DNA of 64,000 nt from JBLHGU01 sp047615875 (GTDB taxonomy: Bacteria > Pseudomonadota > Gammaproteobacteria > Arenicellales > CAJQKF01). The notes beneath the pieces were generated by a model. That model saw only the letters and a list, made by a program, of their open reading frames with translations. It was not told the DNA's origin and searched no databases. The stretch covers positions 1 through 64,000 of the forward strand of contig JBLHGU010000003.1 of the NCBI GenBank assembly GCA_047615875.1, given 5' to 3'. This document shows positions 8,354-16,374 of this stretch, piece after piece. Position 1 is the stretch's first letter, and each line of letters starts with the position of its first letter. A program made the translations under genes and the position numbers.

Positions 8354-9544
8354 TTAACCGGTATTTGGTTGTTTCTTGATCAGGTTGATTAATCGGGTCC
8401 CATAGCCAAAATTATCCCTCATTTGTTGGCGAACAATGTCTAACTCCTGCACTGTTTTGACCATCCCCCGAATTCGAACTTCATCATCTTTAATGTCCAG
8501 ATTGAACCAGTTAGTAATGGCCAGAGGGAAAATTGCACGTAAGGTTGCATCCAGAATTTCAGATTCGCGTATTTTTGAATCGACTTTCAAATTATTTATT
8601 GTGTTATCCACACCAAATGCTAAATTGGCAGATTGAATTAGTTGATCGACGAATTGTTGACTTGGAACTGTACCATCCACCCGTACCAGGCCATTTTTAT
8701 ATTCTAGTTGAATACTGGGTTCCTGATCATTGCTGGGAAGTTTGATGTCAAATAGTAGTTTGGTATTTGACCCCAGCAACTTATTTAGCTGAGAAGCAAG
8801 TCGGGTTTGTTGGTTTTTATCGCTTAATGTACCAGTAATCCTCAGGGTATCCGCTCCGGAAATTATTTGAAGCGGGGATACAGTAGTTAGTAATTCCAGC
8901 ATGTTATCAAAATTATCTATCCACGATGGTCGCTGTACAGCCTGATGGATACGCAAGTCAGCACCCAGCGGGTCGGCTCCATAACTGGATCGTATCGCAT
9001 TTATAATTAGATCAATATCAGATTGCTCCGGCAGCTCCCCTTCTACTGTAGTGATCCCTGCGTAGCTATGTAGTTCGAACTTTCTTCCTATAGCATAATT
9101 TGTAACGATTCTTTTATCTTCGACGTGATCTACCTGAGTTAGTTGTCGAATCAACTCAACCATTTGTTTTCGATCAATATTTGCATCCACATTGCCGAGC
9201 AAAATAACTGTTCTACCGTTAATTTCTAATTCTGGTTGTGGAAAACCAGCTGTTGCCAGAAGCTCTGAAGCTGTTATGACAATTTTCTGTTCGATTTCAT
9301 GGCTGTGGTACCAGGATAATCCAAGACTAACGAGGAGTAGGGTTACCACACCGAAGGTTAAAGCTCCAAGTAATGAAGTATTTATTCTACCTAGGCAGAA
9401 TTTCCGTTGTATAGTGCGGTGACGAGAAAGTTTATTATTCAATTTTTGATTCTGGCGATACAATTGATCGTATTCCGCTCTGCGTGGTGTATTGGCGAAA
9501 AAAGGTTTTTTGCCTGGATGGGTCTGGGACGAACAGCGATACAC
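8354..9544 (-). CDS. inner-membrane protein with repeated BON-like periplasmic domains, function unknown
   Basis: 396 residues. A basic cytoplasmic N-terminus is followed by one membrane segment (about 56-76, SLLGALTFGVVTLLLVSLGL). The remainder is periplasmic, with at least four alpha/beta units of BON type, recognisable by phrases such as GNVDANIDRKQMVELIRQL, ITGTLSDKNQQTRLASQL and VDGTVPSQQFVDQL. BON domains bind phospholipid in other proteins. The layout resembles the N-terminal half of OmpA-family proteins with BON repeats, but no OmpA peptidoglycan-binding domain follows. The start is a GTG with AGAGGA directly before it, so the exact start is uncertain. Confidence 0.65.
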   Translation of the reverse strand: MYRCSSQTHPGKKPFFANTPRRAEYDQLYRQNQKLNNKLSRHRTIQRKFCLGRINTSLLGALTFGVVTLLLVSLGLSWYHSHEIEQKIVITASELLATAGFPQPELEINGRTVILLGNVDANIDRKQMVELIRQLTQVDHVEDKRIVTNYAIGRKFELHSYAGITTVEGELPEQSDIDLIINAIRSSYGADPLGADLRIHQAVQRPSWIDNFDNMLELLTTVSPLQIISGADTLRITGTLSDKNQQTRLASQLNKLLGSNTKLLFDIKLPSNDQEPSIQLEYKNGLVRVDGTVPSQQFVDQLIQSANLAFGVDNTINNLKVDSKIRESEILDATLRAIFPLAITNWFNLDIKDDEVRIRGMVKTVQELDIVRQQMRDNFGYGTRLINLIKKQPNTG

Positions 9545-9638
9545 TCCTCTAGTCGAGAGACAACATTAGATTCAGTGACGCAACTGAAAACTATAACATT
9601 TTGTACGACACCCTAGGTGATCTACGGAGATATTAAAC

Positions 9639-10517
9639 GTGTCAGGCAACTATAGATTTACAAAAGGAGCGCAATGTTTTTTGCTACTTGCAGCTGTGCT
9701 GGTTTCAACCAACTCTGTTTCGCAAGATAGCAATACTCTTACATGGGCTGGTTGTGGAATTACCAAAAAAGCATTTATGTCTGAATTGGCCGATGGCTTC
9801 AAGCAGCGAACTGGCATTGAATTCAAATTGGAAGGTGGCGGTGCGACTCGAGGTGTGCGGGATTCAGCTAAACTAAAGATCGACATTGGTGGCTCTTGCC
9901 GCATAACTTTGCCAGATACCGATTCTTCTGAGCTGCATGCAACTATGTACCCCGTTGCATGGGATGCTTTGGCAATTATTGTGCATCCGAGCAACCCGGT
10001 TAAAAGCGTCAGCATGGCGCAAATAAAAGATATTTACACCGGTAGGATTACCAATTGGAGTGAGCTTGGTGGTGCGGATGCGCCACTAAAACTGTTTGTG
10101 CGCAAGGGAAAAATTTCCGGTGTTGGATATGCCATCAGGCAATATATATTCGAAGATTCCGAGCAAGAATTCGCAACTGAGGATATTTTTCGATCTTCTG
10201 GCCCACTGGAAAAAGCCGTAGAGAAAGATCCACAGGCATTTAGTATTACTGGTATCAGTAGTGCCCGTAAGCGTGAAGTCAAAGTCATTGGATTTGACGG
10301 TATGGATCCCTCCTTCGAGAATGTTCGGGATGGACACTATGGTCTGTATCGACCCTTGTTCCTGGTTACAGGGCCAACTCCGTCAGTAAAGGTGAAACAA
10401 TTTATTGCTTTTGCTACCTCAGAAGAGGGTAAGCAAATCATTCGGGCCAACCAAACAGTGCCCTATCATGATGCATTGAATCTGGTATCAAAAATGCTTA
10501 TCTATGGATTGAATTAA
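9639..10517 (+). CDS. PstS-like periplasmic substrate-binding protein
   Basis: 292 residues with a signal peptide (hydrophobic stretch about 12-25, likely cleavage after SVS) and a periplasmic binding protein domain of the phosphate (PstS) type: TLTWAGCGITKKAF at the mature N-terminus, GGGATRGVRDSAK, VAWDALAIIVHPSNPV and YTGRITNWSELGG. Members bind phosphate or another oxyanion or act as sensors. No ABC permease or ATPase gene is near, so it is an orphan binding protein here. GTG start with GGAGA about 12 bases upstream. A strong terminator follows. Confidence 0.8.
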   Translation: MSGNYRFTKGAQCFLLLAAVLVSTNSVSQDSNTLTWAGCGITKKAFMSELADGFKQRTGIEFKLEGGGATRGVRDSAKLKIDIGGSCRITLPDTDSSELHATMYPVAWDALAIIVHPSNPVKSVSMAQIKDIYTGRITNWSELGGADAPLKLFVRKGKISGVGYAIRQYIFEDSEQEFATEDIFRSSGPLEKAVEKDPQAFSITGISSARKREVKVIGFDGMDPSFENVRDGHYGLYRPLFLVTGPTPSVKVKQFIAFATSEEGKQIIRANQTVPYHDALNLVSKMLIYGLN

Positions 10518-10536
10518 ACGTTAATAATTCAACAAA

Positions 10537-10573
10537 AATGCCGGCTGCAGTCTCCTGCAGGCCGGCATTCTTT
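10537..10573 (+). terminator. Rho-independent terminator of the PstS-like gene
   Basis: AATGCCGGC-TGCAG (10537-10550) pairs with CTGCAGGCCGGCATT (10555-10569) with one bulged C, giving a GC-rich 14-bp stem, a 4-base loop and a following TCTTTATT. This is a textbook intrinsic terminator 20 bases after the stop codon. Confidence 0.85.
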
Positions 10574-10673
10574 ATTCATCCCGATTGTTTTTTCTGTCGC
10601 AGGTAATTCGTCAGGTCAATTCGATCGGATAGATTATCGCGCAAACTATCAATAATATTCTAGAGGAACAAAA

Positions 10674-11144
10674 ATGCCAATAGAAGAGGGCAAAGCCGCA
10701 CCACAGTTCACACTCAAAGACCAGGACGGTAAAAACGTATCGTTAAGTGAGTTTTTGGGTCGTTATGTCGTGGTTTATTTTTATCCAGCCGACGATACCC
10801 CAGGTTGTACCAAACAGGCCTGTGGATTTAGAGCGTTATGGAAAGACTATGAAGCAGCCAATATTGCTGTTTTAGGCATCTCCCCAGACGATGAGGCATC
10901 CCACAGAGAGTTTATTGAGAAATTTCAATTGCCGTTTACCTTACTCTGCGATCCTGAAAAAGAAGTGATGGCAGAGTATGGAGCCTGGGGTGAGAAAATG
11001 ATGTATGGTAAGAAGAAAATAGGCGTGATTCGTTCTACCGTTCTAGTCGACCCTGCTGGTAATGTTGTCAAGCATTGGAAGAGAGTTGCAAAGGCCGAAT
11101 CTCACGCTGAGAAAGTGCTACAGGTAATTTCCGCCTCTGCCTAG
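10674..11144 (+). CDS. bcp: thioredoxin-dependent thiol peroxidase (Bcp/PrxQ)
   Basis: Reduces hydrogen peroxide and organic hydroperoxides in the cytoplasm, recycled by thioredoxin. The 156 residues carry the peroxiredoxin motif DDTPGCTKQACGF with peroxidatic C45 and the second cysteine C50, the spacing seen in E. coli Bcp. TAGAGGA lies just upstream of the ATG. The gene stands alone between the PstS-like gene and a convergent GST gene. Confidence 0.95.
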   Translation: MPIEEGKAAPQFTLKDQDGKNVSLSEFLGRYVVVYFYPADDTPGCTKQACGFRALWKDYEAANIAVLGISPDDEASHREFIEKFQLPFTLLCDPEKEVMAEYGAWGEKMMYGKKKIGVIRSTVLVDPAGNVVKHWKRVAKAESHAEKVLQVISASA

Positions 11145-11191
11145 TGGATGGATTTCGAGGATTGTAAGGATTCACGCAGTTCCGTATGCAA

Positions 11192-11815
11192 TTAAGGCAT
11201 TGGTATCTCTAAATCGCGCTTCGGCACATCATAGCCCGCAATAACAGCCGGTCGTTTTGCTATCTCAAGAAACCAGCGCTTAACGTTTGGGTACTCATGC
11301 AAATTAACCTGGTGCCATTCGAATCGGGATACCCATGGCCAGCAAGCCATGTCGACAATGGAATACTCGCTAACGATATACTCGTGATCGGCTAATTGGT
11401 TATTCAAAACGCCATAGAGTCGATTCGCTTCTTTGTGAAAACGCTGCTCTGCGTATTCGCTCACGCCCGAGTTATATTTTAGAAAATGGTGACCCTGACC
11501 CAGTATCGGGCCGAGATGGGCCATTTGCCACATAAGCCACTGTAGCGTTTCATAATAGCGATCACGATCAAGAAACTTGCCTGTTTTATCGGCAAGATAC
11601 ATTAAAATAGCTCCGGATTCCGCCATTTGGACTCCGGAATCATGATCGACAATCGCTGGAATTTTCTGATTTGGGCTTAGTGCGATGAATTCTGGCGTAT
11701 GTTGATCACCATTGTTTATGTCTATTTCGATTACCCGGAAGGGCAATTGAAACTCTTCGAGAGCGATTGAGATTTTGCGGCCGTTGGGTGTCGACCAGGT
11801 ATATAAATCTATCAT
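11192..11815 (-). CDS. yfcG: GST-family disulfide-bond oxidoreductase, YfcG-like
   Basis: 207 residues. The N-terminal thioredoxin-like half begins MIDLYTWSTPNGRKISIALE, with the TPNG(R/H)KI segment typical of YfcG, followed by PNQKIPAIVD and AESGAILMYLA, which bind glutathione. The C-terminal half is all-helical. E. coli YfcG binds GSSG and has disulfide-reductase activity. The gene follows panB by 17 bases on the same strand, so they are likely co-transcribed although there is no known metabolic link. Confidence 0.8.
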   Translation of the reverse strand: MIDLYTWSTPNGRKISIALEEFQLPFRVIEIDINNGDQHTPEFIALSPNQKIPAIVDHDSGVQMAESGAILMYLADKTGKFLDRDRYYETLQWLMWQMAHLGPILGQGHHFLKYNSGVSEYAEQRFHKEANRLYGVLNNQLADHEYIVSEYSIVDMACWPWVSRFEWHQVNLHEYPNVKRWFLEIAKRPAVIAGYDVPKRDLEIPMP

Positions 11816-11832
11816 TTTTAGTTATTACCTGA

Positions 11833-12648
11833 CTATGTGTAACAGTGTTCGGGAGCGGGAAACTGGCCAGTTCTGACAGCCTCGGAAAAATTTCTTACCG
11901 CGCCCTCAATACTGCCTCCACTGTCGATCAGAAAATTTTTCACAAATTTGGCCTTGGTGCCTGGATAATGCCCGAGCATATCGTGCCAGACCATTATCTG
12001 CCCATCAGTATGGGGGCCAGCGCCAATGCCAATAACCGGAATCTGCAGGCTTTCGGTAACTCGTTTGCCAAGTTCGACCGGCACACATTCAAGTAACAGC
12101 GTGCTTGCACCGGCTTGTTCCAGAAGTTTTGCCTCGTTAATAATTTCCTGGGCTTGACCCGGATCTCTACCCTGTACACGATAGCCACCAAGATGATTCA
12201 CCGATTGTGGGGTAAGTCCCATGTGCGCACAGACGGGTATTCCACGTTCTGTTAATAAGCGGGTCGACTCTGCCAACCAGGCACCACCTTCCAGTTTCAC
12301 CATCTGCGCGCCTTCTCGCATCAGTGTGGCAGCACTCTCAAGCGTTTTGTGTTCTGAGTAATAACTCATGAAGGGCAGATCAGCCATGATCAAAGATCCC
12401 TGGTTACCACGCCGCACACAACGAACATGATAAGCCACATCTTCAATAGTAACCGGCAGGCTGCTGTCGTGCCCCTGTATTACCATGCCTAGCGAATCAC
12501 CAACCAGGATAATTTCCACACCCGCACTGCTAATACAATGTGAACTACAGTAATCGTAGGCCGTTAGTGAGGAAAACTTTTTGCCTTCGGATTTTAATTT
12601 GCGCAAAGTGGTGATGGATACTTTGCGCTGGTTGCTTTGTACTGACAT
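11833..12648 (-). CDS. panB: 3-methyl-2-oxobutanoate hydroxymethyltransferase
   Basis: First committed step of pantothenate (CoA) synthesis: transfers a hydroxymethyl group from 5,10-methylene-THF to ketoisovalerate. The protein shows LTAYDYCSSHCISSAGVEII, VGDSLGMV and GAQMVKLEGG, and ends near GSIEGAV. I take the ATG at 12648 (271 residues), which matches the family N-terminus; a TTG four codons upstream is possible. panC and panD are not adjacent. Co-oriented with the downstream GST gene. Confidence 0.95.
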   Translation of the reverse strand: MSVQSNQRKVSITTLRKLKSEGKKFSSLTAYDYCSSHCISSAGVEIILVGDSLGMVIQGHDSSLPVTIEDVAYHVRCVRRGNQGSLIMADLPFMSYYSEHKTLESAATLMREGAQMVKLEGGAWLAESTRLLTERGIPVCAHMGLTPQSVNHLGGYRVQGRDPGQAQEIINEAKLLEQAGASTLLLECVPVELGKRVTESLQIPVIGIGAGPHTDGQIMVWHDMLGHYPGTKAKFVKNFLIDSGGSIEGAVRNFSEAVRTGQFPAPEHCYT

Positions 12649-12799
12649 TCGGCAACTCAACTAGGTATTGATAGAGAAAAGCGAATTATAGAGGAATAGG
12701 AGTCAGTCCGGGGTTTGATCTGGTGTAACAACCCTTGGCAGAGATTTTCTGCTTCTGTAACATGGCAATTCAAATCTACTACTGAATGGATTTCCATCC

Positions 12800-13294
12800 T
12801 TGAAAACACTTTACCTTATGCGACACGCCAAATCCGATTGGCTAGCCGGCGTGCAGTCAGATTTTGATCGACCACTCAATGAACGCGGCAGAAGAGAAGC
12901 CACAGAAATGGGTGATTTTCTTTGCACACGGCCTTCGCCACCAGAACGCGTGGTAAGTTCATCTGCATTGCGGGCTCGGCAAACTACGGAGCAAGTGTTT
13001 CTTCAAACCGGTTGGTCACCGGAGAAGCTCCTGTTTGAATCGTCATTGTATATGGCGAGCCTGCGGACGCTTATTGAGATCTGCGAGGCTGAAAGCCATT
13101 ATCAAAGTTTATTGATCCTGGGACATAATCCGGGACTGGACGATTTGCTGGTATTTCTGTGTGGCGAAGATGTCGAGCGCACCCATAACGGAGAGCTATT
13201 TACCACAGCTAATATTGCCGTGATTGAACTTGCTGATGGGGTAATCGATCAAAAGCAAAACTCCCAGTTAATTGAGTTAAGACGACCCCAATAG
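12800..13294 (+). CDS. sixA: SixA-type phosphohistidine phosphatase
   Basis: 164 residues of the histidine phosphatase superfamily. The catalytic RHA-type motif is LYLMRHAKSDW at the extreme N-terminus and the second histidine lies in LILGHNPGLDDL. SixA of E. coli dephosphorylates histidine-containing phosphotransfer proteins. The start is a TTG, chosen because it places the catalytic motif at residues 4-14 as in relatives. The next gene starts 3 bases after the stop, so the two form an operon. Confidence 0.85.
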   Translation: MKTLYLMRHAKSDWLAGVQSDFDRPLNERGRREATEMGDFLCTRPSPPERVVSSSALRARQTTEQVFLQTGWSPEKLLFESSLYMASLRTLIEICEAESHYQSLLILGHNPGLDDLLVFLCGEDVERTHNGELFTTANIAVIELADGVIDQKQNSQLIELRRPQ

Positions 13295-13297
13295 ACC

Positions 13298-14191
13298 ATG
13301 CAGTCAGAATCTATAATTTCTCAGGATATTTTGAGCGACAAAGCAAGCATGCATACGCGCGTTATGTTCTATGCATCTGCTATTTATCTGGCAAGTATGT
13401 CAGTGATTATTCAATGGTGGAATTCCAGCATTATTGACGAACAGGATAGTGTCGCTACTGTAGGCATTATGCTGATCATTTGGGCACCGTTTATAGTCGA
13501 AGGTTTGATTGGACTGATCAGGAATCGCCATCTAGAAAACAATTTCAAGCGACTTTTACTAATCAGCCTGGTGCCGGCTTTCAGGATGTGTATTTCAACT
13601 TTTCATGATGGAAAGATAATCTGGCTGCCAAGGCTGGGCTGGCAGCGCAAAGACGATGATCTGTTAAAGCGATTAAGCGATCTTTCAACCATGCCAATGT
13701 TGTTTATCGCGTTGATGATATTACCGGTGTTTGCCACTGAGCTTATATTAAAAGACCGTGTCGCTGAGATACCCTGGTTGAGCTATCTGCTGCATGGCAG
13801 CACCGCCTTCATCTGGTTCGCCTTTACGTTGGAGTTTATTCTTTTGGTATCGGTGGCCGAGAAGAAACTCGACTACTGCAAGAAAAACTGGTTGAACCTG
13901 ATTATTATCCTGTTGCCACTCATAGCGTTTCTGCGTGGTTTTCAATTAGTGAGAGCATTTCGTCTCGCTCAGGCCAGTAAGATGTTGCGTATGTATCGCA
14001 TGCGTAGTCTTGGTCTCAGGGTGTATCAGACAATGATTGCGTTAAGTGCCATAGAGCGTCTGCTGCATCGAGATCCTCAAAAACATCTGGAAAAGCTACA
14101 ACAACAGCATGATGATGCAGAACAACATCTAGCCTATATTAAGGGCAAGATCGTCAATGTGAAGCGTCGTATTGCAGATGCCGAAGAGTAG
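13298..14191 (+). CDS. multi-span membrane protein with S4-like arginine helix, ion-channel-related, no visible pore domain
   Basis: 297 residues with about five or six hydrophobic segments (about 22-41, 52-72, 131-150, 165-186, 197-213). After the last is an arginine-rich helix (FLRGFQLVRAFRLAQASKML) in which basic residues recur at three-residue steps, as in voltage-sensor S4 helices. A coiled coil fills the C-terminus (about 257-297). No TVGYGD-type selectivity filter is present, so it may be a voltage-sensor-like protein without a pore. Co-transcribed with sixA. Function unknown. Confidence 0.6.
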   Translation: MQSESIISQDILSDKASMHTRVMFYASAIYLASMSVIIQWWNSSIIDEQDSVATVGIMLIIWAPFIVEGLIGLIRNRHLENNFKRLLLISLVPAFRMCISTFHDGKIIWLPRLGWQRKDDDLLKRLSDLSTMPMLFIALMILPVFATELILKDRVAEIPWLSYLLHGSTAFIWFAFTLEFILLVSVAEKKLDYCKKNWLNLIIILLPLIAFLRGFQLVRAFRLAQASKMLRMYRMRSLGLRVYQTMIALSAIERLLHRDPQKHLEKLQQQHDDAEQHLAYIKGKIVNVKRRIADAEE

Positions 14192-14223
14192 TATTGCTGG
14201 AACAGTTATTCTGGCGGAATGAA

Positions 14224-14577
14224 TTATCCGGCCCGGGTGCCAGCAGGTACAGTTGCTTCAGGCTGAGCTAACACCGGCGTAATACCATCTTCATAACCCA
14301 GGTCAAACAACATACCTTCCGACAGCATGCCGGCCATTTTTCTGGATTCGAGATTTACTACAAATAACGCTTGTTGACCAACCAGTTCCTGTAGGTTTTC
14401 GCGTTCATTCTTCATGCCAGAGAGAATGGTGCGCTGGTGGTCACCGAAGCTAACAATTAACGCTACTAGCTTTCTTGATTTTGGTACATCATCAACCGCG
14501 GTGATGGTGCCGACACGTAAATCGATTTTAGAGATATCATCAAAGTTAATGATCGGTTTAATTGGGGCCGGGGTCAT
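14224..14577 (-). CDS. tRNA-binding (EMAP/CsaA-like) domain protein
   Basis: 117 residues forming a single OB-fold tRNA-binding domain, as found at the C-terminus of MetRS and in stand-alone CsaA/YgjH proteins: DLRVGTITAVDDVPKSRKL near the start and RKMAGMLSEGMLF near the end. I use the ATG at 14577, which has GAGGAA upstream; the longer frame to 14652 would overlap the upstream gene. It is 13 bases behind the Fe-S protein gene and likely translated from the same message. Confidence 0.85.
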   Translation of the reverse strand: MTPAPIKPIINFDDISKIDLRVGTITAVDDVPKSRKLVALIVSFGDHQRTILSGMKNERENLQELVGQQALFVVNLESRKMAGMLSEGMLFDLGYEDGITPVLAQPEATVPAGTRAG

Positions 14578-14590
14578 GGTGAATAATTCC

Positions 14591-15925
14591 TCAAATTCCG
14601 TAGGCTTTGCGTAGCAAACTGATTGGATGCTGGGCAGTGGTGCCGTTATCAAGTATATGTTCCAGGTGCCGACCAGCTACCGGGCAGTCGCTGCCATAGT
14701 GATCGGCGTCCTGGCGTTTGATTAGTTTAACCACCGGTCGGGCAATTTTTACTGAGGCCGCGTGAAACTCCTTTTTTACTGCATAGGTGCCGTCATGCCC
14801 AGAGCAACGCTCGATGGCGGTTACCGTGGTATCGGGGATAAGCTTTAATAGATCGCGGGTTTTATTGCCAATTCTCTGCACACGCTGATGGCAGGCAACA
14901 TGGTAAGAAACCTTGCCCAGGCTATTGGTGAAAGAGGTGTTAAGTAACCCATCCTTGTGTCGAAGCATGAGGTATTCGAAGGGGTCGAACATTCCTTTCT
15001 GTACTGCTGTTACGTCACCATCATCTGGAAACATTAATGGTAGTTCCTGTTTAAACATGAGTACGCAGGAAGGCACCAGCGCCATGATGTCGTAGCCTTC
15101 ATCTATGGCTTTTTTCATTAACGGGATGTTGTGTTGCTTCTGTTTTTCAACAGACTGCAAATCTCCCAGTTCCAGTTTGGGCATACCGCAACATTTTTCG
15201 CCGTCAATGAGTTTTACTTCAATATTGTTGTGTTCTAAAACGGTAACTAGATCCTCGCCAATTCCGGGCTCGTTATAGTTTCCATAACAGGTGCCAAACA
15301 ACGCTACCTTGCCAGCAGTTCTTTGCCCGGCTTTGGCAACCACAGAACTGTGTCCACGCATTCGTTTACGCAGAGTTTTACTGTTATACGGTGGCAACCT
15401 GGCATCTTTATGCACACCCAGTGTTTTCTCCAGCAAACCTCGGGCGGCAGTGTTGTTGTTTGCAGCATTAACCACGTTTACCACAATGGGAATGCTGGCC
15501 AGGCTGCCCACCGTATCTGTACTGGAAAGAATCTTATCTCGGGTCGAAGATGACTCCTCTTTGAAGCGGGTTGCCTTGGCACGTAGCATTAGATGTGGAA
15601 AGTCCAGATTCCATTCATGGGGTGGCACATAAGGACATTTGGTTAGATAACACAAATCACACAAATAACAGTGATCAACTACTTTCCAATAATCCTGTTT
15701 AGCTATACCATCAACCTCCATGGTTTCCGACTCATCTACCAGATCAAACAGGGTAGGGAATGACTGGCATAAACTCACGCAGCGTCGGCAACCATGGCAA
15801 ATATCGAATACCCGTTCCATCTCGGTAAATAACTCGTCCTCGTTATAAAAGGCGTCAGATTTCCAGTCCAGTGCGTGGCGGGTTGGTGCCTCCAGACTGC
15901 CTTCTCGTTGTGTGCCGTGGGCCAT
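14591..15925 (-). CDS. Fe-S protein with CCG domains, GlpC/heterodisulfide-reductase-like
   Basis: 444 residues. Two [4Fe-4S] ferredoxin motifs lie near the N-terminus: C43, C46, C49, C53 and C86, C89, C92, C97. Two cysteine-rich CCG-type regions follow (EKCCGMPKLELGD and ERCSGHDGTYAV). This is the layout of anaerobic glycerol-3-phosphate dehydrogenase subunit C and related electron-transfer subunits. No glpA/glpB genes are nearby, so the electron donor is unknown. Stand-alone relatives often sit beside rubrerythrin; none is visible here. Confidence 0.8.
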   Translation of the reverse strand: MAHGTQREGSLEAPTRHALDWKSDAFYNEDELFTEMERVFDICHGCRRCVSLCQSFPTLFDLVDESETMEVDGIAKQDYWKVVDHCYLCDLCYLTKCPYVPPHEWNLDFPHLMLRAKATRFKEESSSTRDKILSSTDTVGSLASIPIVVNVVNAANNNTAARGLLEKTLGVHKDARLPPYNSKTLRKRMRGHSSVVAKAGQRTAGKVALFGTCYGNYNEPGIGEDLVTVLEHNNIEVKLIDGEKCCGMPKLELGDLQSVEKQKQHNIPLMKKAIDEGYDIMALVPSCVLMFKQELPLMFPDDGDVTAVQKGMFDPFEYLMLRHKDGLLNTSFTNSLGKVSYHVACHQRVQRIGNKTRDLLKLIPDTTVTAIERCSGHDGTYAVKKEFHAASVKIARPVVKLIKRQDADHYGSDCPVAGRHLEHILDNGTTAQHPISLLRKAYGI

Positions 15926-16044
15926 AGTCGTTTTCTATCAAATTGAAATGAATGTATAAACTCTGTAAATATCAGAGGTTACTAAAGTCTATCGAATAAA
16001 CCTTATTAAGGTCTATCAAGAATTTTGAATTTATGATCTATAAT

Positions 16045-16374
16045 TTACGTGCTCGATTTAGCTAGCATAATGCGCCCTTCGATTACTTCCACAGTGTAGA
16101 CCTGTATAGCAACTTCCGCCGGCTCATCCAGTGCAGCACCCGTGCGTAGGCAGAATCGACTGCCGTGTAATGGGCAGCTAATAGTCGCATTTTTTAATGC
16201 ACCCAATGACAACGAGGCATCCTCGTGGCTACAGGTGTCGGAAACAGCGTAAAGATCATCGCCGTCATTGGCGAGCAAAATGCGTTCACCGAAAGCGTTT
16301 ACCCTGAGCATGTCGCCGGGCTTAAGCGCATCCATCGCGGCAACATCAATAAACTGACTTTTTTGTCTATTCAT
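16045..16374 (-). CDS. Rieske [2Fe-2S] ferredoxin-like protein (NirD-like)
   Basis: 109 residues with the Rieske cluster ligands C48-x-H50 and C67-x2-H70 sixteen residues apart (CSHEDAS and CPLHGSRF). Small soluble proteins of this kind resemble the NirD subunit of nitrite reductase and dioxygenase ferredoxins. The ATG at 16374 overlaps the cysG stop by one base (TAATG), so the two are translationally coupled, which favours this start over the TTG at 16392. Coupling to siroheme synthesis hints at a role with a siroheme enzyme; no nirB or cysI is in the window. Confidence 0.85.
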   Translation of the reverse strand: MNRQKSQFIDVAAMDALKPGDMLRVNAFGERILLANDGDDLYAVSDTCSHEDASLSLGALKNATISCPLHGSRFCLRTGAALDEPAEVAIQVYTVEVIEGRIMLAKSST

